A DNA stretch of 64,000 nt from Balneolaceae bacterium (lineage in GTDB: Bacteria; Bacteroidota; Rhodothermia; Balneolales; Balneolaceae): the NCBI GenBank assembly GCA_017795005.1, contig CP051242.1:1760976-1824975 (forward strand), read 5' to 3'. Made by a program: the position numbers and the translations under genes. Positions 27,167 to 36,595 of this stretch are shown here, piece after piece; within the stretch, counting starts at the first letter, position 1; each line of letters begins with the position of its first letter. The notes under the pieces were generated by a model that saw only the letters and a program-made list of their open reading frames with translations, did not search any database and was not told where the DNA came from.

Positions 27167-28426
27167 ATGCCCGGTATAAATACCATCACGGATGTTTGGA
27201 ATTACCTGAATTCTATTCCCATATTTTCAAAAGTTGGGGATAAGGCCAGCAACTTTGGTCTGGAAAATATCACCCGCTTTTGTCAGCAAATTGGTAATCC
27301 TCAGGATAGCTTCAAAAGCATTCATGTTGCAGGTACAAATGGGAAAGGGAGTACCTGCTATTTATTAGAATCAGTGTATAAGCAAGCTGGATATAAAACA
27401 GGCATGTTTACATCTCCTCATTTGCTTAGATATAATGAAAGGGTAAGAATATCAGGTCTGGAAATTTCCGATAATCAAATACTTGAGTTCTTTCAGAAAG
27501 CAGAGGCTATATTAAAAGAAATTCCATTAACCTATTTCGAAATTAGTACTGCGTTAGCATTCTGGTGCTTCGTACAGGAGAGAGTAGATATTGCAATTAT
27601 CGAAACCGGACTCGGTGGAAGGCTGGACTCCACAAATATCATTACCCCGGAATTGTCTGTAATTACCAGTATTGGGAGAGATCACCAGCAGATTTTGGGA
27701 AATACCCTCGCTGAAATAGCTTCCGAAAAAGCCGGAATCATTAAACAAGAAAAACCACTGGTAGTTGGGAATCTTGATACGGAATCGCTTAACGTCATAG
27801 AAAATAAAGCTAAGGAGTCGAATTCAAAGCTAATCAATAGTAATGAACTAACACCTTTTTTTGAAAACGGAAAGGTTCATTTGAAAAATGAACACCTTTC
27901 TTTCAAAACAAATTTTATCGAACCAATAAATGCATGGAATGTAGCTATGTGTTATGCAACCACATCTGCACTTCAGGATATGTTTCCGATATCAGAAAGT
28001 GATATAAAAAATGCCTTAGAATCATTTAAAGGTGTGCCGGCGAGGTTTGAAAAACTCCTTTCTGATAAGCAATGGTATTTTTCAGGATCTCATAATGAAC
28101 AGGCAATTGATGCTATGTTAGAAGTAGTTTCAAATCTAAAGGCATCACAAAAAATATTAATTCTGTCTTTAATGAAAGATAAGGCAACTCCTGAAGTACT
28201 TTCGAAGTTTAGCGTTTTTGATGCAATTTATTACTACGAACAGGAAGGGGAGAGAGCGGCAAAAAAAGTAGATATTGAAAAGTATGTAACGGTTAAAAAT
28301 ATTGATGAATTCAATTATGAAATGATTTTCAAGGAATTTGATACAGAGTTAGTAATTTGTGCAGGAAGTTTTTACTTTTACCCGACAATAAAGCGGTGGC
28401 TAAATAATAACGTTGATAAATCTTAA
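27167..28426 (+). CDS. folC: Bifunctional folylpolyglutamate/dihydrofolate synthase
   Basis: FolC adds glutamate to dihydropteroate and to folates, using ATP. The 419-residue protein shows the Mur-ligase-type P-loop HVAGTNGKGST (about 47-57). The family motifs LLRYNERVRISG and IIETGLGGRLDSTN follow, along with a long substrate region SVITSIGRDHQQILG. The length is standard. It begins immediately after the pabC-like gene, so the two form a folate pair. A 118-bp gap separates it from rho, without a visible terminator. Confidence 0.93.
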   Translation: MPGINTITDVWNYLNSIPIFSKVGDKASNFGLENITRFCQQIGNPQDSFKSIHVAGTNGKGSTCYLLESVYKQAGYKTGMFTSPHLLRYNERVRISGLEISDNQILEFFQKAEAILKEIPLTYFEISTALAFWCFVQERVDIAIIETGLGGRLDSTNIITPELSVITSIGRDHQQILGNTLAEIASEKAGIIKQEKPLVVGNLDTESLNVIENKAKESNSKLINSNELTPFFENGKVHLKNEHLSFKTNFIEPINAWNVAMCYATTSALQDMFPISESDIKNALESFKGVPARFEKLLSDKQWYFSGSHNEQAIDAMLEVVSNLKASQKILILSLMKDKATPEVLSKFSVFDAIYYYEQEGERAAKKVDIEKYVTVKNIDEFNYEMIFKEFDTELVICAGSFYFYPTIKRWLNNNVDKS

Positions 28427-28544
28427 CCACCTACTCTTTTTCATCCTTACCTGATTGAGTGCTTTAATACATTATCCAAGGATTGATAATTGGCATTCAC
28501 CCCAAATTCAGTAAGAACAATTTTTGCAATAGCACACATATTTT

Positions 28545-30200
28545 ATGTCAGATAATACGACAGGCAAGCTTACATCAGAAGAGCTGGAATCTCTATCATC
28601 TAAAAAATTACCCGAATTACAGGTAATTGCTAAATCCGTTGGCGTTAAAAGGGTTACCGGAGTAAAGAAAGGTGAACTCATTACTATGATTACGGAATTG
28701 TCCCAAAAATCAAATGAAAATGGAAGTTCAGAGCAGCCAAGAAGAAAGAAAAACAGAATTTCTAAAAAAGAGCGTATTGTAATTCCTGATGAAGTGGAAA
28801 ATAATGAACAACCTCAGGAAGAAGATGAGAAAGAGGAAGTGAGAAGAACGAGTCAAAAAGACGAAGAAATGACTACCTATGGTAGTACTTCTCACATCGT
28901 ATCCTATAAAAAAGAAAATCAGGAAGAGAAAGAAAAAGAGAAACAGAGAAAGCAGCAGCAAAATCAGAGAAACCAGAATAGGAATAACAACCGAAACAAC
29001 AATCGCAGACACGAACACGATCAGCTTCCGACTTCTGATGCATCTACATTACAGGAACGGCTGGATGAAATCTCTGACCAGCTTGGGCCCTATTTAATTA
29101 ATGAAGGTACGCTTGAAATTCTACCGGATGGATATGGTTTTCTTCGCTCTGTAAATTATAATTACAAAGCGAGTCCTGATGATATCTATGTTTCTCCATC
29201 TCAAATTAAGAGATTTAGACTTCGACAAGGAGATTGTGTAATTGGGATAATCAGACCTCCAAAAGTAGGGGAACGCTATTTCGCTTTGTTAAGAGTAGAA
29301 GGTGTTAACGGTCGCATTCCAACAGATATGGATAATCGTGGTAATTTTGATGAATTATTACCGATCCATCCTGATAGCAGATACAAACTGGAATATTCCC
29401 CGAATGAGTACACAACTCGTTTCATCGATATGTTCGCTCCGGTTGGTAAAGGTCAAAGGCAGCTAATTGTTGCTCAACCTAAAACCGGAAAGACAACGAT
29501 TCTAAGAAATATTGCAAATGCAGTTTCTCACAACCATCCGGAAGCAAAAATTCTGATTTTACTGATAGATGAACGTCCGGAGGAAGTTACCGAAATGGAA
29601 CGTACGGTTGAAGGAGCTGAAGTTGTTGCCTCTACTTTTGATGAAAAACCGGAAAATCATATCGGGCTTTCAGAAATAGTATTTGAAAAAGCTAAACGCT
29701 TAGTTGAAAGCGGTCATGATGTGCTTCTTCTTCTTGATTCCATTACCCGACTTGCAAGAGCATACAACGTAGGAGCAGGGAACAAAGGTCGTACTATGAC
29801 CGGTGGTGTAGACTCAGAGGCTCTTAAAGTACCACGTCAGTTATTCAGTTCCGCAAGAAATATTGAAGGGGGAGGATCGCTTACCATAATCGCTACAGCT
29901 TTAGTAGAAACTGGTTCCCGAATGGATGATGTGATTTTTGAAGAATTCAAAGGAACCGGAAACTCTGAAATTGTTCTGGATCGCCGAATTTCAGACCGCA
30001 GAATTTACCCTGCTATTGATGTATTCCGAAGTGGAACCCGAAGAGAGGAGCTTCTTGTAAGTGATGCAGAAAGAGAAAAAGTGGTTCTTCTTCGCAGGTA
30101 TATGACCAATATGAATTCTTTTGAAGCTGCAGAATTCCTGCTCGAAAAAGTGAAAGGAACTAAAAATAATGAAGAGTTTCTGATCTCTATGAATAAGTAA
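28545..30200 (+). CDS. rho: Transcription termination factor Rho with low-complexity insert
   Basis: Rho is the hexameric RNA-dependent ATPase that ends transcription. The 551-residue protein has an N-terminal Rho_N helical module (about 10-50, [18 protein letters not shown]). A charged and Asn/Gln/Arg-rich insert follows at about 55-165. Next come the RNA-binding cold-shock-like domain ([13 protein letters not shown]) and the ATPase core with Walker A PKTGKTT, the [11 protein letters not shown]-like motif and [16 protein letters not shown]. coli Rho is about 419 residues, so the extra length is the insert, a common feature in Bacteroidota where such regions are disordered. It appears monocistronic. 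Confidence 0.96.
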   Translation: MSDNTTGKLTSEELESLSSKKLPELQVIAKSVGVKRVTGVKKGELITMITELSQKSNENGSSEQPRRKKNRISKKERIVIPDEVENNEQPQEEDEKEEVRRTSQKDEEMTTYGSTSHIVSYKKENQEEKEKEKQRKQQQNQRNQNRNNNRNNNRRHEHDQLPTSDASTLQERLDEISDQLGPYLINEGTLEILPDGYGFLRSVNYNYKASPDDIYVSPSQIKRFRLRQGDCVIGIIRPPKVGERYFALLRVEGVNGRIPTDMDNRGNFDELLPIHPDSRYKLEYSPNEYTTRFIDMFAPVGKGQRQLIVAQPKTGKTTILRNIANAVSHNHPEAKILILLIDERPEEVTEMERTVEGAEVVASTFDEKPENHIGLSEIVFEKAKRLVESGHDVLLLLDSITRLARAYNVGAGNKGRTMTGGVDSEALKVPRQLFSSARNIEGGGSLTIIATALVETGSRMDDVIFEEFKGTGNSEIVLDRRISDRRIYPAIDVFRSGTRREELLVSDAEREKVVLLRRYMTNMNSFEAAEFLLEKVKGTKNNEEFLISMNK

Positions 30201-30255
30201 ATCAATTACTTAAATACCGGGAACTTTTATGATGTCTTTTTGAGTTATTTGGTCA

Positions 30256-30564
30256 ATGACTCTGAAAAAACATAGCGCTTCTATTTTTGTGGGGGTTTTA
30301 CTCTCATTCATTCTGGTTGAGGTATCTCATCATTATGGTGGATTTGTTGGTGAAATCTTCGTTGAATATTCCGAGGATGTTCCCTTTACACCATTTTCTA
30401 CCCCAGAATTCATAGAAGAAACTGCTAAGGAAGATTATATTCATTCAGAGGATATACCTGAAGTAAATATTTCTCTTTCTAAAGCCAATAAATCTAATAT
30501 TCAACTTACGGATTGTTTATTTGAGCAAAACGTGATTGTACCCCCACCCGATTTTATCCTGTGA
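30256..30564 (+). CDS. Small hypothetical protein with N-terminal membrane segment
   Basis: I do not recognise this 102-residue protein. Residues about 8-24 (ASIFVGVLLSFILVEVS) form a membrane segment or uncleaved signal. The rest is acidic and rich in Pro, Glu and Ser, ending in VIVPPPDFIL. It starts 55 bp after rho and has no homologous partner in the window. Its coding status is likely but not certain: codon composition resembles the neighbours and no competing frame is better. Confidence 0.45.
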   Translation: MTLKKHSASIFVGVLLSFILVEVSHHYGGFVGEIFVEYSEDVPFTPFSTPEFIEETAKEDYIHSEDIPEVNISLSKANKSNIQLTDCLFEQNVIVPPPDFIL

Positions 30565-30757
30565 ATCCGTTCTGGAATCACACTATTGAGAATCAGAATT
30601 AATTGAAATTTTTATCTACGCCATCTAGGAGTGTAGAACTTTAAATTCTGACCTCACCTTCTGAAGCCTATCGGAATCACACTTCACACTTAAAATTATC
30701 CTCAGATTTTAGCTCTGAAAGCTGACTGTTATCTCAATTTAAATCTGATGATCCCTC

Positions 30758-30785
30758 GTGACCTATCATAAGGTTACACCTTTTT
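30758..30785 (+). terminator. Weak terminator-like hairpin
   Basis: GTGACCT at 30758-30764 can pair with AGGTTAC at 30771-30777, including one G-T wobble, around a 6-nt loop, and five T residues follow after three bases. It lies in the 262-bp gap between the small membrane protein and the exported protein at 30827. It may end upstream transcription. Confidence 0.3.
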
Positions 30786-30826
30786 GAACAATTCAAACAA
30801 CTAAAAACACCTAAATACAAATAAAA

Positions 30827-31423
30827 ATGAAAAACTTAAACTTAATATCAAGATTTCAAATTTTTGCACTATCTGTAATCCTTTCTTTTGGATTTATTAC
30901 TAATTCACAGGCATTTATTAATGACGAAATCACTCTAAAAACAGATGATGTCTCAACAATTACTGAAGCCGAAGTACGTGCAGCACAGAAAGCATGGGGT
31001 GAAGGCATTGTAAGAATCGGAAAAGTTTACACTGAGAAAGGCGATTACACAAAAGCAGCTGTAGATCATATTAACAGATTCTACAACTACCAGGAAGGAA
31101 CAGTGTTATTTAAACCTACGCTAGCAGCTGATAAGCAATTCCGAACAGATTTTGAAGGTGCTTTATCTTACTTCATTGGTGATAATGCTAACTACCCGGA
31201 AGATGGCGGTTTTGCAATCAAGCCATGGACCAATGTACGATGGGAAAATATTGGTACAAAAATCATTGGCAATATGGCTATAGCAATGGGTAACTATTAC
31301 TTCACTCCAGCAGATGGTGGTGCTGATGTTAAGGTTGAATATTCTTTTGCTTACACTAAAAATGGAATGGGAGAGTTAAAAATTATTCTCCATGGTTCTC
31401 ACATACCTTACGCAGGAAGCTAA
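30827..31423 (+). CDS. Exported SnoaL/NTF2-like protein
   Basis: This 198-residue protein has a signal peptide (residues 1-29, ending NSQA). Its body is a family of about 190 residues found in marine bacteria, sometimes labelled phosphoribosyl-AMP cyclohydrolase in automatic annotation, although no HisI metal-binding motif is visible. EVRAAQKAWGEGIVRIG begins the helical part; WTNVRWENIGTKIIGNMAIAMGNYYF and KVEYSFAYTKNGMGELKIILHGSH match the curved sheet of an NTF2/SnoaL fold. The function is unknown. It is probably monocistronic, with its own terminator at 31471. Confidence 0.65.
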   Translation: MKNLNLISRFQIFALSVILSFGFITNSQAFINDEITLKTDDVSTITEAEVRAAQKAWGEGIVRIGKVYTEKGDYTKAAVDHINRFYNYQEGTVLFKPTLAADKQFRTDFEGALSYFIGDNANYPEDGGFAIKPWTNVRWENIGTKIIGNMAIAMGNYYFTPADGGADVKVEYSFAYTKNGMGELKIILHGSHIPYAGS

Positions 31424-31470
31424 TTTGAGAGTTGATTAACTTCATAAAAAGTTATCTCATAATAGAAATA

Positions 31471-31501
31471 AGCTCTGTTGAGAAATCGGCAGGGCTTTTT
31501 T
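31471..31501 (+). terminator. Intrinsic terminator after the SnoaL-like gene
   Basis: AGCTCTG at 31471-31477 pairs with CAGGGCT at 31490-31496 (one G-T pair) and is followed by a run of T. It lies between convergent genes and touches the stop codon of the minus-strand hydrolase. Confidence 0.75.
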
Positions 31502-32348
31502 ATTTCACATCCAAAAGTGCATATCTATTTTCTTCATCCTGAACCAGTACTCCGTTTTTAACATGAATGGAGTGATAAAAGAACAAAGCGGCTTTTTCTT
31601 TAACTGCTTGTCTTAGAATGAGTGTTTTGGCTTTTTTTGATTGGATGGGATCAATATCCATCTGTTTCATTACATATTGATTCAGGTGGAATTCACTTGG
31701 TACAAGGTCACCTAAAAAATAGGCTGTTTCATCAGCATCCTGAATTTTTACAATTTGATGTCCGGGTGTATGTCCACCTGTCTTTATTAAGGTGATTCCC
31801 GGTACCAACTCAAAGTAGGTATCGGTAATTAACACCAGTTTTTCTTCAGCATGTAGTTTGTAAAGTTCATCCATGTTGTAGTCACCACCTTTAACAGGAT
31901 TTGCTTCCCCAACCCGTTGAATTGCATAATGCCATTCCAGTTTTTGGACAAAGTAGTTAGCATTTGACAAGGTGGGTTGAGTTGTTGCTGAATCATCAAC
32001 AAAAGTAGAACCCGCAGCATGGTCAAAATGTAAGTGACTAAGAACCACGTGCGTTACATCATCAGGAGTGAGTCCAAAAATATCGAGATTGGTTTTTAAA
32101 TTTGAGGTATCTGTATATGTGCTTTTTGCATCCAGTCCCCATCCAAGACCAGTATCGATAAGAATTACCCGATTTCCATCACGAATCAATAATGGATCAA
32201 TACCAATATGAGTGGCATTTCTTGGAACTTCAGATTCGGTTTTCTTTGAAGTGATATTTCCGGCATCAATCTTCTGGAAGGTGCCATCCTCAAAAACATC
32301 AAAAATACCTTCACTTAACTGTTCAACTTCAAAACGACCAATCTTCAT
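31500..32348 (-). CDS. MBL-fold metallo-hydrolase
   Basis: This protein of about 282 residues belongs to the metallo-beta-lactamase fold superfamily. HLHFDHAAGS supplies the HxHxDH zinc site, GGHTPGHQIVKI gives the next histidines, and YFLGDLVPSEFH the bridging aspartate. The arrangement is like that of lactonase-type members, but the substrate cannot be read from the sequence. I chose the start at 32348 (MKIGRFEVEQLSEG). An upstream ATG at 32387 would add 13 residues translated from the hairpin at 32359-32385 and is unlikely. It is divergent from the oxidoreductase gene at 32465. Confidence 0.85.
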   Translation of the reverse strand: MKIGRFEVEQLSEGIFDVFEDGTFQKIDAGNITSKKTESEVPRNATHIGIDPLLIRDGNRVILIDTGLGWGLDAKSTYTDTSNLKTNLDIFGLTPDDVTHVVLSHLHFDHAAGSTFVDDSATTQPTLSNANYFVQKLEWHYAIQRVGEANPVKGGDYNMDELYKLHAEEKLVLITDTYFELVPGITLIKTGGHTPGHQIVKIQDADETAYFLGDLVPSEFHLNQYVMKQMDIDPIQSKKAKTLILRQAVKEKAALFFYHSIHVKNGVLVQDEENRYALLDVK

Positions 32349-32358
32349 AGTATACCTT

Positions 32359-32385
32359 GTCATTCTAAGCTTAGCTTTGAATGAC
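32359..32385. repeat. 27-bp hairpin element between divergent genes
   Basis: GTCATTC at 32359-32365 and GAATGAC at 32379-32385 are perfect complements, with inner arms AAGC and GCTT around TTA. The ends match the GTCATTC/GAATGAC termini of the longer repeats at 57211 and 57664, suggesting a short relative of the same palindromic family or a degenerate copy. It lies in the 116-bp divergent promoter region. Confidence 0.5.
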
Positions 32386-32464
32386 ACTTTTAGTTTTATG
32401 GTTTCATGTTCGAATACAACTTAATAAAACTTACCTTTCAATCAATTCCTTTTATCTTCCTTTT

Positions 32465-34066
32465 ATGAATTCATATGACGCTATTATTATCGGTTCAGGG
32501 CATAATGGTCTTACTACCGGGTGTTATCTATCAAAAAAAGGATATAAGGTTTTAGTTCTTGAGCGCAGAGAAACTATTGGCGGAGCAGTTTGTACCGAAA
32601 GAATGTTTCAGACCAAAGAGAATCCAAATGGTTTTTTGATGGATGTGGGTTCTTCAGTTCACATAATGATCCACCAAACCGGAATTATTGAAGAACTTGA
32701 GCTCACCAAATATGGACTTGAGTATATCGATATGGATCCGATTATGTCCTATCCGGTACCAACCGGAAAAGGTGTAATTCATTTCTGGAAAGATGTAGAT
32801 CGTACCCTGGAATCTATTTCTAAAGTAGCCCCGGAGGATGTGAAAAATTATAAAGAGTTCATCGATTTCTGGGGCAAGATTAATAAGGGAGTACTCAAAG
32901 CGTTCATGACGGCTCCAACTACGGGTGGAATTGTAACAGAAATGGCTAAAGCACAGATTAAAGATGGTGCTATGTTTAAAAAAGGGGAACAGGCGGCCGG
33001 GCTTCAAAAAATACTTTCAAGTTATGGAAAGGTGGTAGACGATGCCTTTGAAAATCCTTATATGAAAGCAGCACTTTTATGGTTTGCAGCTCAATCGGGT
33101 CCCTTACCTGACCATTCTGCTACCGGAGACTTTGCAGGATGGCAATCGATGTTACACGAAAGTGGAGCAAAGCACCCAAAAGGAGGGAGCGGGATGCTTA
33201 CTCAGGCCATGAAAAAATTGATTGAAGCTCATGGAGGGGAAGTAAAAGCTAATCATCCGGTAGAAAAAATACTTATCGAAAATGGGAGAGCAATTGGAGT
33301 TCGAACTGAATCAGGAGATGAATTCAGAGCTTCGATAGTTGTATCCAATGCTCATGTGCAAACAACTATGATGAAAATGGTTGGAAGGGAACATTTGGAT
33401 GATTCTTTGTTTACAAAAGTTAAAAATATACATGTGGGTAACGGGTTCGGAATGGTGATAAGATGTGCTGTTGAAGAATTACCTATTTACACCGCAGCTC
33501 CGGAGGACCCTTATATTCATAATGGAATACAATTAATGGCGCCATCTGTTCAGTACATGAATAATGCAATAGGAGATTACATGCAGAAACGTCCACCCGA
33601 AAAGCCGGCGGTTCTGGCTATGACGTTTTCAAAAATTGATCCCGAAGTTGCAAAAGATGGAAAGCATACTATGTTTGTTTGGGCACAATGGCATCCCTAT
33701 GAATTATCAAATGGGTTACGCTGGGATGATATAAGAGAACAAGAAGCCAGGAAAATATATGATGTAGTGGTAGATTATGCTCCTAATATGAAAGGCAAAC
33801 TAATCGATTGGTACATTCAGTCTCCTCTCGATATCGAACGAAAGCATGGCTTGCTGAAAGGAAACGTAATGCATGTTGAAATGAGCTTTGATCAGATGTT
33901 TATGTTTCGTCCAATCCCCGAAATGAGCCGTTACGAAACACCCATAAAAAACCTTTATCTTTCAAGTGCCTCATGTCATCCGGGAGGAGGAGTGTTCGGA
34001 GCAGCTGGACATAATGCTGCTCAGGTTATTTTAAAGAATTCAAAAAAGAGGAAGTGGTTTAGTTGA
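32465..34066 (+). CDS. FAD-dependent oxidoreductase, PYROXD2/CrtI-like
   Basis: This 533-residue flavoprotein is in the phytoene dehydrogenase-related family. The dinucleotide motif GSGHNG is at residues 9-14 (YDAIIIGSGHNGLTTG), with LVLERRETIGGAVCTE as the second FAD contact. The C-terminal signature LYLSSASCHPGGGVFGAAGHNAA is near the end. The long insert and the HPGGGVFGAAGHNAA ending resemble PYROXD2-type proteins rather than carotenoid desaturases. The start at 32465 (MNSYDA) places the Rossmann fold at the N-terminus; an upstream ATG at 32381 falls in the hairpin region. It overlaps alr by 4 bp. The substrate is unknown. Confidence 0.82.
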   Translation: MNSYDAIIIGSGHNGLTTGCYLSKKGYKVLVLERRETIGGAVCTERMFQTKENPNGFLMDVGSSVHIMIHQTGIIEELELTKYGLEYIDMDPIMSYPVPTGKGVIHFWKDVDRTLESISKVAPEDVKNYKEFIDFWGKINKGVLKAFMTAPTTGGIVTEMAKAQIKDGAMFKKGEQAAGLQKILSSYGKVVDDAFENPYMKAALLWFAAQSGPLPDHSATGDFAGWQSMLHESGAKHPKGGSGMLTQAMKKLIEAHGGEVKANHPVEKILIENGRAIGVRTESGDEFRASIVVSNAHVQTTMMKMVGREHLDDSLFTKVKNIHVGNGFGMVIRCAVEELPIYTAAPEDPYIHNGIQLMAPSVQYMNNAIGDYMQKRPPEKPAVLAMTFSKIDPEVAKDGKHTMFVWAQWHPYELSNGLRWDDIREQEARKIYDVVVDYAPNMKGKLIDWYIQSPLDIERKHGLLKGNVMHVEMSFDQMFMFRPIPEMSRYETPIKNLYLSSASCHPGGGVFGAAGHNAAQVILKNSKKRKWFS

Positions 34067-35130
34067 GCGCAAAAGCTGTTATTCATTTATCAAAACTTGA
34101 TCATAATCTGGATGCTATAGAAAGCAGGTTAAAACCAGGGGTTCAAAAAATGGCTGTGGTTAAGGATAATGCCTATGGACATGGAGTTATTCCTTTGGCA
34201 AATCATATAAAGAATAGGATTGAATGGTTTTGTGTTGCTAGAGCTCTTGAAGGAAAGGAATTGAGAGAGGCGGGAATTAAAAATCCTATTCTAGTTTTTG
34301 AAGCTCCTTTGGCTGAGACTGCGTCACTTTACAGTAAGTATAATTTAACAGCTACGGTAGTTGATAAGAATTCTTTTGCTCTACTTCCGAAAGGAACAGA
34401 TTATCATATTAATATTGATACGGGTATGCATCGTTTAGGTGTGTTACCAGAGGATGTATCGGAGTTGCAGGTAGAAATTGAAAGATATTCCTCAAAACTT
34501 AAATGTACTGGTATTTATACTCACTTCTTTAAAGCCGACGATCCCGAAAATCCGGAAGTACACCTTCAATTAGACAAGTTTACAAGAGTTAGAAACAAAT
34601 TTCCTTCTGAATTACTTACTCATACTGCGAATACAGGAGCTATTTTTCATTACCAGGATTTGGATTTACAGTTTGATGCCGTTCGTCCGGGAGTTTGTTT
34701 ATATGGTTTTGGAGCAGGAGAAGTGGAGGTGCCGGACCTGGAACCAATTATGGATTTGAAATCCTTTTTGATGCAGATAAAAAAAGTTAAAAAAGGAGAA
34801 TCTGTTAGTTATGGAGGTAAGTGGATAGCTCCTGCAAATGGATATATTGGGATCATTCCAGCAGGTTATGGTGATGGAATTCCTCGAATTTTAACAAACT
34901 CTATCCAACTTTTAATTGGGGATACTTTATACGATCAGGTTGGGGTAATCAGTATGGACTATTCAATTGTTTACCTTAAAGAGAATGAATTTCCTACTGG
35001 TACCGAAGTATATTTTTTAAAAGCCAAGGAACTTAAAGCTAGCCATTGGGCAAAAATTGCAAAAACAATCCCTTATGAAATAACTACCGGGCTAAGGAAA
35101 AGGGTAGTTAAAGAGTTTAATACTCTATAG
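34063..35130 (+). CDS. alr: Alanine racemase
   Basis: Alr interconverts L- and D-alanine for peptidoglycan. The 355-residue protein starts at a TTG overlapping the TGA of the previous gene. K34 in MAVVKDNAYGHG is the PLP lysine, and HINIDTGMHRLGV and SVSYGGKWIA (catalytic tyrosine region) match the family. The C-terminal beta domain contains GVISMDYS where MD(M/Q) is usual, a small variation. It converges on the FKBP gene, and the two coding regions overlap by 14 bp at their 3' ends. Confidence 0.93.
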   Translation: MSAKAVIHLSKLDHNLDAIESRLKPGVQKMAVVKDNAYGHGVIPLANHIKNRIEWFCVARALEGKELREAGIKNPILVFEAPLAETASLYSKYNLTATVVDKNSFALLPKGTDYHINIDTGMHRLGVLPEDVSELQVEIERYSSKLKCTGIYTHFFKADDPENPEVHLQLDKFTRVRNKFPSELLTHTANTGAIFHYQDLDLQFDAVRPGVCLYGFGAGEVEVPDLEPIMDLKSFLMQIKKVKKGESVSYGGKWIAPANGYIGIIPAGYGDGIPRILTNSIQLLIGDTLYDQVGVISMDYSIVYLKENEFPTGTEVYFLKAKELKASHWAKIAKTIPYEITTGLRKRVVKEFNTL

Positions 35131-35614
35131 ATTCCAATTCTATATCATAAACTAAAGTACCCGAAGATCTGGTGTGTAAATCTGAAGAAATTACAAGAAC
35201 TCTTCGTTCACCAACATGCATACCTAAAATTCCTTCAACAAATCCTTCCCCTTTAGAACTTGTGCCTCGACTATTTATGTATGTACCTAAATCTGTAATT
35301 CGGTCAGGTGTCGTTTTGCCATTTGCATAAGAGCTTTCAAAAACTTCACCAGCTTGAGTTCGACCTGAATAATAAATGTCAATATCATCCCGGATTACTA
35401 CTTCAAACGACGTTGAATCCCCTTCAGTAATTACATAATAGATTAAACCTGACTCAGTTGTCACTTTAGTAACTCCCTGTGCTGTTGTATCAGGAAGATC
35501 CGGAACGTCAGAATAATCATTTTGAAATAAAATAGGATCTTCGTTGCAAGCACTTAAAACGAAACCGGTAATAATTAGGAAAGTAAAAATTCTCAAAGTT
35601 TTGATGAAAGTCAT
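35117..35614 (-). CDS. FKBP-type peptidyl-prolyl isomerase lipoprotein
   Basis: This 165-residue lipoprotein has the signal ITGFVLSAC (lipid-modified Cys about 22). Its FKBP domain starts with VTTESGLIYYVITEGDST. DDIDIYYSGRTQAGEVFESSY matches the VxYxGxLxDGxxFDSSY signature, and GFVEGILGMHVGERRVLVISSDLHTRS the second half, where the usual GYG is shortened. It probably assists folding of exported proteins. The end of the gene overlaps alr on the other strand. A 111-bp gap separates it from tatC. Confidence 0.82.
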   Translation of the reverse strand: MTFIKTLRIFTFLIITGFVLSACNEDPILFQNDYSDVPDLPDTTAQGVTKVTTESGLIYYVITEGDSTSFEVVIRDDIDIYYSGRTQAGEVFESSYANGKTTPDRITDLGTYINSRGTSSKGEGFVEGILGMHVGERRVLVISSDLHTRSSGTLVYDIELESIEY

Positions 35615-35725
35615 TGGTTGTGTGTAGTAGTTCTGAATATCTTCGTTAAACCGATTAACAGGTAATTTATTTTATTATTTTAGCATTTAAAGATACGATT
35701 TCAGCTAAAAAAAAACTGATTGGAT

Positions 35726-36586
35726 TTACTTTGATTCAGCTTCTCCAAAAGCTTCTTGAAGTTCTTTTTCTCTTCTTTTGCCGGCAATACGACTTACCCA
35801 TATTGAGAACTCATAAAGTACTGCCAAAGGCATTGCGATAAGTACCTGAGAGATTGGATCTGGAGGAGTTAATAAGGCGGCCATCACTAAACAAACAATT
35901 AATGCATGACGTCTGTACTTCCTGAGAAATTCGGGGGTAAGAATGCCAATCTTTGATAATGCATAACTAATGATCGGTATTTGAAAAATTATTCCACATG
36001 AAACTACCCACATCGCCAACGAACTAAAGTATTCATTGATATCAAAGTCGTTTCGTACAATCCCGGAATCAGAAATATTAAATGAAGCAAAGAACTGGAG
36101 GGCAAATGGGACAAGTATCAAATAACCAAAAGCTACCCCAACTAAAAAGAAGAAAGTTATAAATAGAGCACTGACAATAGTTTTCCATTTTTCTTTGCTT
36201 TCAAGCGCAGGTTCGATAAATGCCCACATCTGATATATAAAGATGGGTGATCCAATTAAGAAACCAGAAACAAAGAGCATACCCCAGAAAGTAAAAAACT
36301 GACCGGGTAATTTTCTGCTTTGAAGGGTCAGATCGATAGCATCCACCTTTATAACATCATACATAAAAAAACTAGCCTTGGTAGGTCCAAGGAGTACGGT
36401 GTCTATTACAAAGTCTGAAAAGATAAACGCTACAATTACACCAACTACTATCCCAATTAATCCTTTGATAATTCTCCAGCGAAGCTCTTCCAAATGTTCT
36501 AAAAAAGACATTTGGTCGGTTCTGTCTGGTGGCTTTACCGCTTTTGGCGGAGCTTCACCCATGATTTGTCGGTCTCCGGTGTTCAA
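35726..36586 (-). CDS. tatC: Sec-independent protein translocase TatC
   Basis: TatC is the twin-arginine signal receptor of the Tat pathway in the inner membrane. The 286-residue protein has six hydrophobic segments and the N-terminal signature MSFLEHLEELRWRIIKG. The first periplasmic loop is long. Conserved RRHALIVCLVMAALLTPPDPISQ lies before the last helices. The residues ahead of MSFLEH (about 26) are not part of the core, so a later start is possible. It follows glyA by 9 bp and is probably cotranscribed with rpiB and glyA. No tatA is nearby. Confidence 0.93.
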   Translation of the reverse strand: MNTGDRQIMGEAPPKAVKPPDRTDQMSFLEHLEELRWRIIKGLIGIVVGVIVAFIFSDFVIDTVLLGPTKASFFMYDVIKVDAIDLTLQSRKLPGQFFTFWGMLFVSGFLIGSPIFIYQMWAFIEPALESKEKWKTIVSALFITFFFLVGVAFGYLILVPFALQFFASFNISDSGIVRNDFDINEYFSSLAMWVVSCGIIFQIPIISYALSKIGILTPEFLRKYRRHALIVCLVMAALLTPPDPISQVLIAMPLAVLYEFSIWVSRIAGKRREKELQEAFGEAESK

Positions 36587-36595
36587 TAGATTTAA

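Noticed and set aside
30574-30683. 11-bp direct repeat GGAATCACACT at 30574-30584 and 30673-30683
   Set aside because: Only two short copies, 99 bp apart, without associated features; not enough to call an element.
32349-32387. N-terminal extension of the MBL-fold protein
   Set aside because: The extra residues are encoded by the palindromic element; the family start fits MKIGRF at 32348.
32381-32464. N-terminal extension of the PYROXD2-like protein
   Set aside because: The extra 28 residues come partly from the hairpin element and precede a normal Rossmann start at 32465.
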